A program made the translations under genes and the position numbers. The notes beneath the pieces were generated by a model, which was given only the letters and a program-made list of their open reading frames with translations, was not told where the DNA came from and made no database searches. Source: Mesorhabditis belari (taxonomy: Eukaryota > Nematoda > Chromadorea > Rhabditida > Rhabditidae). From it: a stretch of 64,000 bases of DNA. The stretch is taken from assembly GCA_958450365.1 (NCBI GenBank), contig CAUEEP010000258.1:1-64000 (forward strand), in the 5' to 3' direction. Positions 22,439 through 33,925 of this stretch are shown in pieces. Positions within the stretch are counted from its first letter, which is position 1; each line of letters starts with the position of its first letter.

Positions 22439-23804
22439 TTAATGGTTTTTACAATCATCATCACAATGTTGCTTGACGATTGAATCCGTGCATTTTCCCT
22501 TATAACAACAGATGTCCGCAAGGCCGGAGAAACCAGTACCAACTGAAATTTGGGATATTGGTATATTTAACATGTAAAACTAGTCAATATCTAAAGATCT
22601 AAAGCTACAGTAACCCTTGTTCTATTTAAATATATCTAAATATCTAAATAACGAAAATATCCTTAGCTTTAAATATCTAAAACTAGAGTGAGCCGTGGAG
22701 ATCTTGTAATTCGAATGAAACTAGGGTTCACCCTTACTGGGATACTATTCGAATGTAGCCTTATTTAGTCCAGTATGTCTAGATTGTCTAGATCTAGTCT
22801 AGATGTAAGAATTACCTCAATCCCTAACTATAGCTAGATAGGGAATGACCCACTGGATCCTTACGCTCAGTGGCTCTTAGTAGAAATGAGAAAACCTTAT
22901 TCAGCCTCCGTTTTCTCTTTTGGCCGATTATTCTAAAATTTTGCTTACAAATAGAAATTGAAATTCTCTGCTTGTGGACAAAAATGTCAGAGGAACAGCT
23001 GAGAAAACGAAAGTGGAGGTAGGCTTGAGTTGGAATTAGGCTTGGGTTGGAATTAGGCTTGGGTTGGAATTAGGCTTGGGTTGGAATTAGGCTTGGGTTG
23101 GAATTAGGCTTGGGTTGGAATTAGGCTTAGGTTGGAATTAGGCTTGGGTTGGAATTAGGCATGGGTTGGAATTAGGCTTGGGTTGGAATTAGGCATGGGT
23201 TGGAATTAGGCTTGGGTTGGAATTTCCCCATGTCTAGAGTTAGGGATTGTACATTCTCCCTGGACTCAAATCCATACCGAGCTTAGTATTCGGAAAGAAG
23301 AGCTCTTAGTACAATATCAAGATCTTTATTCTATATCTTTATCCATAATTATTTGACTCACCTTCACCATTCGAGTTGGCCACCGGTTTCGTGCAACCCT
23401 TGCACATCTGAAAAGGAATAGGAATTAACAAAATTTAGATCTTTATATAATATAATATTATACTTTATAAAATATTCTACTATATTTACGATTATGGCAC
23501 AAACCAGATTCACTTTGGTCGTCAAAAATCTGCCGCACAATCTCCTCGGCTCTTCCCTTCTCATTCTCAGCTTCGATCGGTGATGTGATTGGATGTCTTC
23601 CGAATCATCGGAATTTTTGAAATGATGTTGATGATGTTGATGATGTTGATGATGTTTTGGATGATGTCGTGGAATCTCTTCTTCATCTGATAACGGCTCT
23701 CTCCAATCGAATGTCTCGAGTGAGTAGATATCGGTTGATAATGCCGCGATCGCGTTCAGCAATGAAAGCAAGCAAAATAGGCGAAACGAAAACGATTTTG
23801 ACAT
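22439..23804 (-). CDS. Insulin-like peptide 1 (no C-peptide, His-rich propeptide)
   Basis: Secreted ligand for an insulin/IGF-type receptor. Exons 23804-23505, 23407-23362 and 22542-22439 join in phase to 149 residues. Residues 1-22 form a signal peptide (LFCLLSLLNAIAAL). A long propeptide has a histidine-rich run (residues 47-61) and ends at basic pairs R82-R83 and R87-R88. B chain: LCGRFLTTKVNLMCKGC, Cys90/102/105, the insulin CG-x10-C spacing plus an extra Cys. A chain: GLADICCYKGKC, Cys127/128/133/142/146. No dibasic site separates B and A, as in most C. elegans insulins. Oddities: four rather than three residues between the CC pair and the next Cys; a GTTTGT donor for intron 1; an 819-bp second intron containing a 17-bp minisatellite. 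The donor was chosen because it aligns the B chain residue for residue with insulin-like peptide 2. Confidence 0.88.
23018..23226. repeat. 17-bp minisatellite in intron 2 of insulin-like peptide 1
   Basis: About twelve copies of TTGGAATTAGGCTTGGG with single-base variants, wholly inside the 819-bp intron. Confidence 0.93.
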
Positions 23805-24509
23805 AGCTCGAATTTCGAGAGGAATTGCAATTTCTGGCTCTACCGGTCTTTTTGAGCGCCTTTTTTGAGGAACCGAGTTTTTTCGTGGAATGGGCGTGGA
23901 ATGGGCGTGGTTTCGATAAGTTTCGATAATCACACTACCACGAAAAAAAGGATAAACCCGCCCTTTTCTCAGGAGTTTTTTTTCAGCAAAATGGGAACAC
24001 TATTCTCTGAATGAAGCAGGTGATTTTGAAGAGATTTTTGATGTTGCATTTTGTGGCTTCGATTAGATAGAGTTGATGGGTATTTCCTGTTAAAATTCCT
24101 GTGAATTAAAGTCCTTTTTTGGGGGTTTATTGATGCTAAACTTGTGTTCTTTGTTTGAAAGTTGATCGGAAAATGATCGGAGTTAATGTAGTTCGCTTGT
24201 GATGTGATTTGAAAGTGTTGAAAATGAATGTAAACTTTATCAAAGTGATAGAAAATGAGTTTGAAGAGAGGGGAAAATGATGAAAAAAAAGAAATCGCCT
24301 TATAAAGGTACAAGTTACAGTAATGCGACGAATAACAAGAGTCACGATTTAGAAGAACAGAATGTCAACGTTTAGAAAACGATTTAAGGGTATGGGTATA
24401 GCTCGGAGGTATGGATATACCTCGGAAAACATTTGAAAGATTTCCTATGAATAACAAAACAGTCAAATATTTCACATTTGACTTAAAGAAATTGCTTTGA
24501 GATTTGTTA
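23805..24509. promoter_or_regulatory. Upstream region of insulin-like peptide 1
   Basis: About 700 bp between the start codon and the next mobile element; AT-rich with a tandem GGAATGGGCGTGG near 23890-23910. No trans-splice acceptor is seen within a few bases of the ATG. An open frame at 23969-24313 is K/N/F-rich and probably chance. The promoter assignment is positional only. Confidence 0.3.
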
Positions 24510-25373
24510 TTGGGTTGGTGAATTGAAAACTGCGGGACTTTGAACTAAAATTTATTCCACATAAAACCATGAATTCATTCCAAATAACTTCCATTATTAT
24601 TGACGACTTCTGCCCATTTTACAAGCAATTTGCGGATTCCTCTTTCGTAGTAGGATTTTGGTTTGTGTGTGAGACAAGTGTGAGACTCAAAAATGGAGGA
24701 CTGGAGACTGAAGACAAAAATGGAGGACCAGTTTGAGCACTTTCTTCAAAAGAAACCCATTTTGGTGTCAATGGAAAAGTTGTAGAGAATCAAAAATGAG
24801 GCTTATAGCCAAATTTCCAAAAGATACACTTAGTAGTTTCGCTTAAAATGCAACTTTTGTGAAAATTCGTAAATTTGGCAATTTCTTGAAAATCAGTTTT
24901 TGAATCGTTCTGAAAATTTGGATATAAGCTTGATTTTTGATTCTCTACAACTTTTTCATTAACACCAAAATGGGTTTCTTTTGAAGAAAGTACTCAAACT
25001 GTCACATATGACAATATCCGGCAGTTTTCAATTCACCAACCCAATAGATTGAGATTAGCCTTGATTTGCGGAGAAATCAATGTCCAATTTGAGGATTCGG
25101 AGCGGCCAGCTTAGTTTGGTATAGAGAGAGGGAAGGGACTTATGTAAAAGTCCTGCGCCAGACGGCGAGCGATTACGCGGTCGGACAAAGAACGCACGGA
25201 ACACACAAATTTTAAGCGAAACTACTAAGTGTATCTTTTTGGAAATTTGGATATAAGCCTAATTTTTGATTCTCTACAACTTTTCCATTAACACCAAAAT
25301 GGGTTTCTTTTGAAGAAAGTCCTCAAACTGTCACATATGACAATAGCCGGCAGTTTTCAATTCACCAATCCAA
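24510..25373. mobile_element. Composite MITE, TTGGGTTGGTGAATTG family, copy 1
   Basis: Outer ends TTGGGTTGGTGAATTGAAAA and its complement, with TA at 24508-24509 and 25374-25375. A third end-like sequence with an adjacent TA lies inside at about 25009-25046, so a 535-bp unit (24510-25044) is extended by about 330 bp ending in a duplicate right end. The extra part holds GC-richer sequence (CCAGACGGCGAGCGATTACG). The copy at 50661 has the same three-end layout. Confidence 0.85.
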
Positions 25374-26949
25374 TAGTTGTGATTTTATGAGATAGTTTTA
25401 TATCTTTAAAACTTTAAACTATCTAAAGTTTTAAGTTCTTTCTTTTCTCTGAAAATTCGTGCAATAAAACTAATTTGCTCTGTTTTACTAGTGTGCTTTC
25501 CCTTGAATTCACTAGATGTGGCTAAACTAGTGCGCTTTTGCTTGAATAACAGTAATAACAAGAAACAAGAAAATGAATCAAGAAAACAAAACCAAGCCTT
25601 ATTCAATAAAAGTGGGGGTGAAACGTGTGAAAATGTTTCAACGAAACAATGTTTTCATCTAGAGACAAAAAGAAATCATTTTGATAAAAATTATCGAAAA
25701 ATCTCGAGCAAAAGAAACAAAAACAAAAAAAAACAAAAAAAAAACAAAAACAAAACAAAACAGAAGAGAAATGAGAAAATTTATTCAAAAAGGAAATGAG
25801 GCGTCTTTTTAGGTACGGTATTTCGCGACATTGTCTCAAGTACGGTATTTCTGGTGTCTTATTAGACTAAGGCAGCTTTTTGGTGACTCGTCATCATACT
25901 GATGATGCAAAGCTTTACATTCTAATCTTTAATGTTAGATGCAGACAATGACTCTAGCTTTTCAAATGTTTTTCTTAGCACACAATTCGTTTTTTTTTGT
26001 TTACATCATCAAGAAAAAAAGATAAGCTTACGTTTTGTTAACGTTAAATAGTTCATTACCTTTCAAAAGTTGACAAATTTTAGATCAAACTCTACAGCTA
26101 AACTCTGCTGTTGCTAGTTCCATCAAACTCTGCTGTTGCTAGTTCCATCAAACTCTGCTGTTGCTAGTTCCATCAAACTCTGCTGTTGCTAGTTCCTAGC
26201 GCAAGCTACCCTCGTTGTAAATCTTCATTGAAAATTGAAAACTTTGATTTACCAGTAAAAGAGTAACGATAAAGTTTGACAAATTGGCAAATTGACAAAT
26301 TTTGCACAGCCCCTCCAAAAAAAAAAAAACCTAAAAATAAAGCCCTCTTGGAAATCCAATCATCCAAAAATCCCCTTTTCCCTCTTTGGAATGACGTCTC
26401 CTTTTTATTTCCCTCATCAATGTCTCGTTGCTCTTTGTTTATTGGGATCTTTATACATTTTTGCTTTTATTTTTACATCATCAAGAAAAATACGATGAAA
26501 TTTGTAGTCATCCAGAAAAAGCTTGGTTTGTTGGAAAGAAAGAAAAAGAAAAATATTTTACTCATATTTGTTCCTCGTTTTTTCGTTTTCGTGAATGGGA
26601 AGTGTGTGTTTTGTTTTTCGACTTTTTTATGATGCGGTCATTCACAATTAGAAGCGAGTTGTTATGAAGGGAAAAGTGAGGAAAATGTGATGAAAATAGT
26701 TTGAAGAGATTGGAAAGAAATGAGTAAGATCCGATTGCTCATAAATGGAATAGGGTTGACGAAAAGGATAACATATCTTTGTTTTTGTATTCGAATTCGG
26801 TAAAGCTGTAATTGCTGGTGTTGCTAGAGGTAAACCGAACATTTCACAAATCCTAGACGACAATTTTGAGTGTCTAGATTATGCAGTTTTTTGAAGCGTG
26901 TCAGTTTCTGTAAACTACCGTAATCTTGTCTTTAATTTTAGCCGATCTA
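25374..26949. other. Gene-free stretch with a 25-bp minisatellite
   Basis: At 26100-26196 four copies of CTCTGCTGTTGCTAGTTCC plus CATCAAA. The AAACA-rich region 25700-25765 and the open frames around 26276-26660 look non-coding. No supported gene. Confidence 0.45.
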
Positions 26950-27180
26950 CATTACTAGACAATGAAATATCATATTTGAAAAAAGATCGTCACTTTCGCG
27001 CGTCTGTAACTCCCTCGTCTTTGAGTTTAAACTATTAGTGTTATACATTTTCTGAAAGCTCTTTTCAAGGGCTACACAATGGTAATATTAATATTTAGAA
27101 AAACGGTAAAGACAAGGGAGTTACAGACGCGGGAAAGTGATGATCTTTTTTCAAATCTGATATTTCATTGTCCAATAGTG
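26950..27180. mobile_element. TA-flanked MITE (GCAATGAAATATCATATTTG family), copy 2
   Basis: TA at 26948-26949 and 27181-27182; inner sequence closely matches the copy at 11588, including GCGCGTCTGTAACTCCCT and its inverted partner. Confidence 0.85.
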
Positions 27181-27433
27181 TATCTACTTTGGTCTGATGC
27201 TGTGAGGGTTCACAAAGTATAAAAAGTATAAAAAGTAACGATTGCTCTAGTTGAATAGAAAATCAACTAGAGCAATGGTACTAGTAAAATCAAATATACA
27301 GTAGTTTTTGAAAGTTCATGCTTTAGATTCGGACATTAGCAGGCTTCAAAAGTTGATACGTTTTAGGAAACATTATTTCCGAAATAGACTTTAAACACTT
27401 TTCACCATACCCAGATAAGGCAAGGCTGCGTTT

Positions 27434-27848
27434 GACTAGGAAAAGGCACGAAATCAAGGCGAGCTTTTATCTGGACACCTAGTGCACTTTATAGAATCAC
27501 CTATGGGGAATTCGCATCTGAAATCAGGGAGCGAACGAGTGATCCTGTGAGCGGAAGCCCTGTGATCCCGGAAGCCCTGATCCTGTGAACGGAAACCTAA
27601 TGTGTTATCCACTAGGCCAACAAGGCGCCTTTTCTCCGCTATGAAAGAGCCACTAGGCCGTCAAGCATCCTTTTTAACGTCAAATTTTCGACTGAAGTTT
27701 TACACGCCTGGAAAGTGATTTGACAGATTTTGATTTCAGATTCGGATTCTATAAAGTGCACAGTCCAGACTTTTGAGTCTTTTGCTCTTGCTTTTGCTTT
27801 TGCTTTTGAGCTTTTGATTCACCTTGATTTCGTGCCTTTCCCTTGTTC
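27434..27848. mobile_element. Foldback element carrying a tRNA-like core
   Basis: AAGGCACGAAATCAAGGCGA at 27434 is inverted near 27825-27845, and CACTTTATAGAATC at about 27488 near 27740-27765, giving arms of roughly 110 bp. The spacer contains a tRNA-Arg-like sequence and a second partial copy of its 5' half near 27645-27665. Confidence 0.65.
27545..27629 (-). pseudogene. tRNA-Arg-like sequence
   Basis: Minus strand from 27629: GGCGCCTTGTTGGCCTAGTGG (A-box type TGGCCTAGTGG), then AGGTTTCCGTTCA, which resembles the anticodon arm of tRNA-Arg with a CCG anticodon. The 3' half is replaced by a short tandem repeat (GCTTCCGGGATCAC) and no normal T arm is found, so this is a degenerate copy. Confidence 0.45.
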
Positions 27849-29249
27849 ACTTGCTCTTAAAACTTAAAAACAAACAAATAGATATCACTTGTCGTTCATC
27901 TTTATTTTTACAAAATCTTTCCACTATTTTCGAACTTTTCGAACTAACTTTCAAATATTTAGCGTCCACAAAACTTTTCTTCTTTTGTTTTTCCAAAGAA
28001 TGACCTCGCGGAAATGTTAATGAACTTCTTTTTTTTGTGAAAATGTTGCGAAGAAAAGAAGAAAAGAAGAAAAGCTCGGATTTCAGAAGGGAAATCTGCC
28101 CGTGGTTCGAGTAGCCGTTCCCATTTTTGGATTACATCAAAAAAAAGAGATTCTTTCTTATTACGGTAGACAAACAAAATTGAGGAAACGTCAAGAATAG
28201 ACAACTTGTTTTTGTCGTATCAATTTACATGCTCGAGTTTTTTTTTTTTAATATTCTTGAGTACATATAGAACTTGTGATAGAGATCAGAGAGTTCTCAT
28301 GGAGAAAAAGATTGGCTTGGTCATGTGAATGAAAGGAAAATTCTAGGAGATGATTGCCGGATATCAAAAATCTCAAGCGCAATACTTTTGGTAGATTTGC
28401 ACAGTGTAAATTAGCATTAAACGCATGAATCCAATGTTTTCAAGCTTTTACTAACTAGTCTGGCACTAACTAATCTGTTATCAATTGCCGGATATCAGAA
28501 ATCTCAAGCGCAATACTTTTGGTAGATTTGCACTTGCAGCTTTTACTAACTAATCTTTTACTAACTTTTACTAACTAATCTTGGGTAATAAAATCAACTT
28601 AAATGAATCATCATTTAAATTTAATATTTAGATTAGATTTAGATTAGATTTAGATTTAGATTTAGATTTGGATTTAGATTTAGCTTTAGTTTAGATTTGG
28701 ATTTAGATTTAGTTTAGATTTGGATTTAGATTTGGATTTAGATTTAGATTTAGATTTAGATATTTAGCATTTTTTAAGGCCGATTAAGTGCAAAAATTGC
28801 AATCAGGGATTTTTAAAGATAAAGAATCCAAATCCGGTATCATTTTTTTTTTAAATTCTATTCACTAATCGTACTACTGAAACGAAACACTATAGAAAAA
28901 CTCGAGTTTTGCGTTTTTCTTTATTTTTCTTTAAGCATCTGGCATACTTGGGTAATAAAATTGGTTTAAATGAAACAATTTTTTGATGAATCATGAAAGT
29001 TGACAAAGTTTGACAGCTTTCAATTTGAAAGCCTGCATTGGGCTGCATTAGCAACAACGACAACAACAACCAAATGCAAATTCATTAAAAACCCTTTTAT
29101 TTTCCTCAAGATTACGATAACTTTCACTGGAATAGAACTTTAGAAATTTTAGACTCTCTATCGATATTTGAAATCATATTTGATTTCAAGAGATTTCTGT
29201 GAGATCTGCTAGTTTTGATGATCTGCTACTTGTGAGATAGTGTTAGATA
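27849..29249. other. Gene-free stretch with a GATTTA-type repeat
   Basis: A duplicated segment of about 60 bp (GCCGGATATCAAAAATCTC at 28356 and 28486). About 28620-28770 is a GATTTAGATTTG array. No supported gene. Confidence 0.5.
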
Positions 29250-29845
29250 GAGTGTGTTCCTCGCGAGTAAGTAATGTAAACTCGAGTAAAATTTGTATGT
29301 GTGATTTTTACTCGATTATTGACGTTTTTTGGTCGAGTAAACTACGAGGCAATCCTCTTTACACGTCGAGTAAATTGAATATCTTTACATGTGAAGGGAA
29401 TTGGCTGAGTAACTACGAGGCAATCCACTTTACACGTCGAGTAAATTGAATATCTTTACATGTGAAGGGAATTTTCCACCAAATCATTTAAACGACTGAA
29501 TATCTTTAAAAAGAGTCTTATATAAGGCTTGTGATTTTTTTTGCGCCAATCTTTTTGCGATAATTTTTTCGAAGTGTGTGTTCTAAAAAAACGCATTGAA
29601 GGGAAATTGCTGAGTAACGACCAGGCAATCCTTCTTATACGTCGAGTAAACTGAATATTTTTACTTGGGAAGGGAATTTGCCACCAAATCATTTAAACGC
29701 ATGAATATCTTTAAAAAGAGTCGTATATAAGTCATCGCTCGTCATTTTTTGCGCCAATGTTTTTGCGATATTTTTCGCTAAAAGTACGATAATTTTTCCG
29801 AAGTGTGCGTTTTAAAAAAACGCATTACTCGTGAGGAACACACTC
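29250..29845. mobile_element. MITE, GAGTGTGTTCCTCGCGAGTAA family, copy 2
   Basis: TA at 29248-29249 and 29846-29847. Longer than copy 1 because the inner block CTTTTTGCGATAATTTTTTC to CGTCGAGTAAACTG is present twice (about 29405-29600 and 29600-29830). Confidence 0.88.
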
Positions 29846-30038
29846 TAACAATAATCAGTGGCATTTACTCACAGTAAACTTTTATATTTACAGTTTATAT
29901 TACGGTAGTTTCCAAGTTTTAGATTGACAACGTGAAAGTTGGTACAATTTTTCGTTTTTTTTTCCATAAAACATATTTAAGGTTTACGGCTACGGTAACG
30001 GTAATGGGGAAACGCTTCGGACTCAAAAGTTTCAAGTA

Positions 30039-30361
30039 GAGTGTGTGCCTCGCGAGTAAGTAATAAGTAACTCGAGTAAAATTTGTATGAGTAATTTTTA
30101 CGTCGATCAATCGACGTTTTTTGGTCGAGTAAACTACGAGGCAATCCTCTTTACACGTCGAATAAATTGAATATCTTTCCATGTGAAGGGAATTTTCCAT
30201 CAAATCATTTGAACGACTGAATCTCTTTAAAAAGAGTCGTATATAAGTCGTGGCTCGTCATTTTTTGCGCCATGTTTTTGCGATAGTTTTCGCTAAAAGT
30301 ACGATAATTTTTCCGAAGTGTGCGTTTAAAAAAAAACGCATTACTCGTGAGGAAAACACTC
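30039..30361. mobile_element. MITE, GAGTGTGTTCCTCGCGAGTAA family, copy 3
   Basis: TA at 30037-30038 and 30362-30363, ends GAGTGTGTGCCTCGCGAGTAA and its imperfect complement. 323 bp, the shortest complete copy, about 190 bp from copy 2. Confidence 0.88.
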
Positions 30362-31284
30362 TAGTGTTAGATCTTTAAATTCAAAGTTATCTAATATAAG
30401 TTTTTTCTTTTATCTGAAAATCTGTGCTAATAAAAACATTTTAAAAACTGATTATGAAAACTAATTTACTCTATATTAGAAAAGTTTTTATAGAGCTTTT
30501 CTAATAGAATTCTAGTACTAATATCAATTGAAAAGCTCTTATAGAAAAGCTTTTCATTTGATTACGATAGTTTTCGAAAGTTTTCACCTTTTAGGAAACA
30601 CTTTATTGAAGGAAAAGAAAAGGTTACGGTAACTTTCGATGGGATATCTTTTAGAAAAAGCTTTCTAATTGATACAGCAATTTTTGGCAATTGTCACGTT
30701 TTTTTGTGAGAGACAGAGCTCACCGGATCATTCATTTATTTCCCAGAAAATTCTCCTGTTTTCATTGCTTTTCTTTATATTTTCGCAAAAAGGAAGTCTT
30801 TCCTTTCCCTTTTTTCCCCTCAATATCCTTGTGATATGTCGTCAATGCATGGATATCCGATTACAATCATCATCCACAATTCCCCCCTTACCTCAAATTT
30901 ATCCTCTTCATAATCCAAGTTCAGAAAGTTCATGCAGTTTTGTTTTTGACTAAAAATAAGATTTTCTGCCAGCTAATGTTGGAAAACAACAAAGAAAACA
31001 CTCAAAAAGATTTTCCTTTCTTTTCTTTCCTTCTTTTCTTTTCTTTTCAGTTTGTTTCAAGGTGAGAAATTCTGACGTTGATTCGTTGAGTACCCTTCTT
31101 TCATTCTTCCAAGGAATCATTCACCCCACACAAAAAAATGCAAAAACGAAAATCCCCAAAAAAATAGCCTTTCATGGGAAATAAACACTTCAGCAGAGTT
31201 GAAGCCGAAAATAAAACTATTTTATCGGAGAAGTGAGCTGCAAAAGAGTGAGGTAAACGGCTTGAATATCCGATTTACCAAAAC
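30362..31284. other. Gene-free stretch
   Basis: A weak foldback around AAGCTTTTC near 30535-30560. The frame 30669-30953 ends in a proline/serine-rich stretch but has no domain or splice support. No supported gene. Confidence 0.4.
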
Positions 31285-31475
31285 AAAGAAAGTACCAATA
31301 AAGCTAGTACCAACAAAGCTAGTAACAACAAAGCTAGTAACAACATAGCTAGTAACAACAAAGCTAGTACCAACAAAGCTAGTAACTACAAAGCTAGTAA
31401 CAACAAAGCTAGTAACAACAAAGCTAGTACCAATAAAGCTAGTACCAACAAAGCTAGTACAACAAAGCTAGTGTT
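31285..31475. repeat. 15-bp minisatellite
   Basis: About thirteen copies of AAAGCTAGTAACAAC with ACC and ATA variants. Confidence 0.93.
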
Positions 31476-31707
31476 TTACTCAAGTAAAACGATTTGCTAA
31501 TCCGAGCAAAACAAAATGATGACACTTTAATAGCAAAAGCCCAGATAAAACACTTTTTACATTCATTGTAAAGCACTTTACATTTAAAAGCAAAAATTTA
31601 ACATAAAAAGCGTCAGAAGTAGGCAAAAAGGAATTTAATGAAGGAGAATTTGATGAAAACATTACAATACTACTTTCAGAAGCTTTTGGATAAGTTTTAG
31701 CGAATCT

Positions 31708-31940
31708 TTACGGTTAACGGCGGAGGCGAATTTTTTCGCAAACTTGCAGCTCATTTTTAAGCATCTTAAACTTGTCAGATCAGGAAATTTGAATAAGATT
31801 TAGATAGCTTAGAAAGTCAGCTTTCAGAAGCTATTTATTTTATCAAAATTTATTAACATATACTTATATAAAATCGGGTTATAAGTTGGTCAAAAATTCG
31901 ACCGCCGCCGATGATCGCTACTCCCGCCGTTAACCGTAAA
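31708..31940. mobile_element. Foldback element with TTTACGGTTAACGGCGG ends
   Basis: Left end TTTACGGTTAACGGCGG, right end CCGCCGTTAACCGTAAA, exact complements; the 233-bp interior has no coding capacity. Confidence 0.8.
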
Positions 31941-32069
31941 GGGACGTTTTGGCTTTAAAGTTTACTTGTAAATGTTTTGTTACAAAGCGTTTAAAGTGTT
32001 CTTTGTGCTCTAAAAAGTAAACAAATTCCTTCTTGTACACTGAATTCATTTCCATTTCTCCATTTCTCT

Positions 32070-32300
32070 AGCGGGCCCAGAAAGGGAAGGGTCTGTGGTC
32101 GACCCCGTCCGATCTGCCAAGTTGAGCAACGTCGGCGCGGGTTAGTCGTGGGTTCGACTCCCATGGGTTCCCCTCCGAGCGCCCCAGCCCGGCCATCGGA
32201 GTATCATCGGCTACGACAACTACACTTCTGCCTCAGTAAATGCGGAAGCAGGTTGTGATCTGCGCTAAGTGCGAAGACAGATCAAATCAACAACATTTCT
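32070..32300 (+). mobile_element. 5S-rRNA-derived SINE-like element
   Basis: CCCGTCCGATCTGCCAAGTTGAGCAACGTCGG... down to GGTTAGT (about 32106-32151) follows the internal promoter region of nematode 5S rRNA (CCGTCCGATCT, AAGTTAAGCAACG, GTTAGT). After that, the sequence departs from 5S and continues with GC-rich unrelated sequence (GGCCATCGGAGTATCATCGG, AAGTGCGAAGACAGATC) and a short A/C-rich end. A 5S-headed, unrelated-tailed unit is the architecture of SINE3-type retroposons, transcribed by RNA polymerase III. The 5' end of 5S is poorly kept, so this is not a functional 5S gene. Only one copy is seen here. Confidence 0.6.
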
Positions 32301-33079
32301 CTAGCGACAATGACTTATGATCATTAGAAAAATGAAACAAATGCATTAAAAGGATAAATTTCCCGGTAAAGCATAAAGTTCATCTTTTAAAGAATCTATT
32401 CATAAGAAATCTATTCATTAGTAATCTTTCATAAGTCATCTTTCATAAGTCATCTTTCATCAGAATCTATTCTATTCTCGAAATCATTACAATAACATCT
32501 AGACCAAAAACGCAAAATCATTTTCCATTTCTTTGTGTTGTTTTTGGCAAAAGACCAAAAGTTGCCTAAGATCGATGCTCTAAGTGATGAGTGTTTGAAA
32601 AAAAAATGAAAAAAAAAAACGGATTTAGCCGTGTTGTTTTTCATTAAAAACTCACTTTGCCAAAAGGCTCTTAGTGAGAAAAATTTCTCCAATTTCCAAT
32701 TTTCACGAAAACTCCATACTTTTTTTCTAGATGAACTTGATGAGCACTTTTTTCTTTGCCAATATTCTTTGTACTTTTTCCAAAAATGATCACAAATCCT
32801 GAACTCGTGAAACAAAAATCACCAAAAATCATCAAAACTCTGAGAAAAATTGAGATATTTTATATTTTAATGATTTATTTTAGGATTTCAAATTAAACAT
32901 GAGAAATTTGATGAAATTCGATGTATTGAATTATTGCCTAATCTCTTTTAAATAAACATTTACTCATTGTTTTCACAAAAATAGACTAAAGAAAAGAGGA
33001 AATTGAGATGAAAATCTTTATTTTAAGTTTGCTGGATACGAATCTGGCTAGATGAAAATCGATTTTTAATTTTTCTGTA
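32301..33079. other. Gene-free stretch
   Basis: AT-rich, with a short CATAAGTCATCTTT repeat near 32400-32460. The 121-codon minus frame 32450-32815 is K/F/S-rich without a domain. Confidence 0.45.
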
Positions 33080-33538
33080 TACCGTATTTTCTCTAATAGT
33101 AGGTGCACCATGCGCCTAAATTGCTCGAAATCTCGAGAACCGCTTATCAGAACTTATCGATGTGGGGTCGGAAAATGTAGCTGACGATGAGATCTAGTGG
33201 GGGATTTCAGTGTTGAGCTCCTGGGAAAACTTGGAAACTGTAAAATCGTCATCAACTCGGCTCACCGGGAAATATTTGGGAAATAGATCAGTCTGATAGC
33301 CTAACCTGGAATAATATACCGTTTTCTCTCTAATAGTAGTGCACCATGAGCGTCGCCTAGATTCCTTGAAATCTCGAGAACCGCTTATCAGAACTTATCG
33401 ATGTGGGGTCGGGAAATGTAGCTGACGATGAGATTTAGTGGGGGATTTGGGTGTTGAGCTTCTGCAAAAGCTTGGAAACCGTAAAATAGGCATCAACTCG
33501 GCTCGCCGGGGTGCACTACTATTAGAGAAAATACGATA
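33080..33538. mobile_element. Foldback element, TAATAGTAGTGCACC family, copy 2
   Basis: Same ends and same tandem double half-unit layout as the element at 9360, with small indels. Left end TACCGTATTTTCTC, right end TACTATTAGAGAAAATACG. Confidence 0.8.
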
Positions 33539-33778
33539 ACATCTTTTTATGTTTACTAGAGAATTCTAGGATTACGATAGTACATTGAAAAGATCAAACT
33601 CTATGCAATTGATTAGCATCTAGCTTCTGATATAGATTTAATGCGTTGATACTTTTTAGATATGACAGCTTTCAACAGAAACACAATTACCGAGAATCCA
33701 TTGTTGATACCATTCTGCACGTGTCCAAAACGAGAACCACAAGAGAGTGCACAAATCGAGCTTTTCATTGGAAGTTTA

Positions 33779-33925
33779 TTAGCCGTTTATCAATGAAATG
33801 TCAATGAAATGCGTATTTTCCTTTTTGCTCGTTGATTCCGATTTGGAATCCAATTTTCGGCTCCACAACTCACTCAATTTCCCCCGCACATCATTCACAG
33901 TTTTTCCTGGCTGATCTTCACTCAT
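33779..33925 (-). CDS. Possible small 48-residue protein or terminal exon
   Basis: A minus-strand frame from ATG at 33925 to TAA at 33779 begins MSEDQPGKTVNDVRGK and is rich in charged residues, unlike the surrounding AT-driven frames; an AATAAA signal overlaps its stop. The same frame stays open upstream to 34072. No family is recognised and no splice acceptor sits directly before the ATG. It could be a last exon or chance. Confidence 0.25.
   Translation of the reverse strand: MSEDQPGKTVNDVRGKLSELWSRKLDSKSESTSKKENTHFIDISLING

Noticed and set aside
32070..32190. Functional 5S rRNA gene
   Set aside because: The 5' third and the region after GTTAGT do not match 5S, so a transcript could not fold as 5S rRNA.
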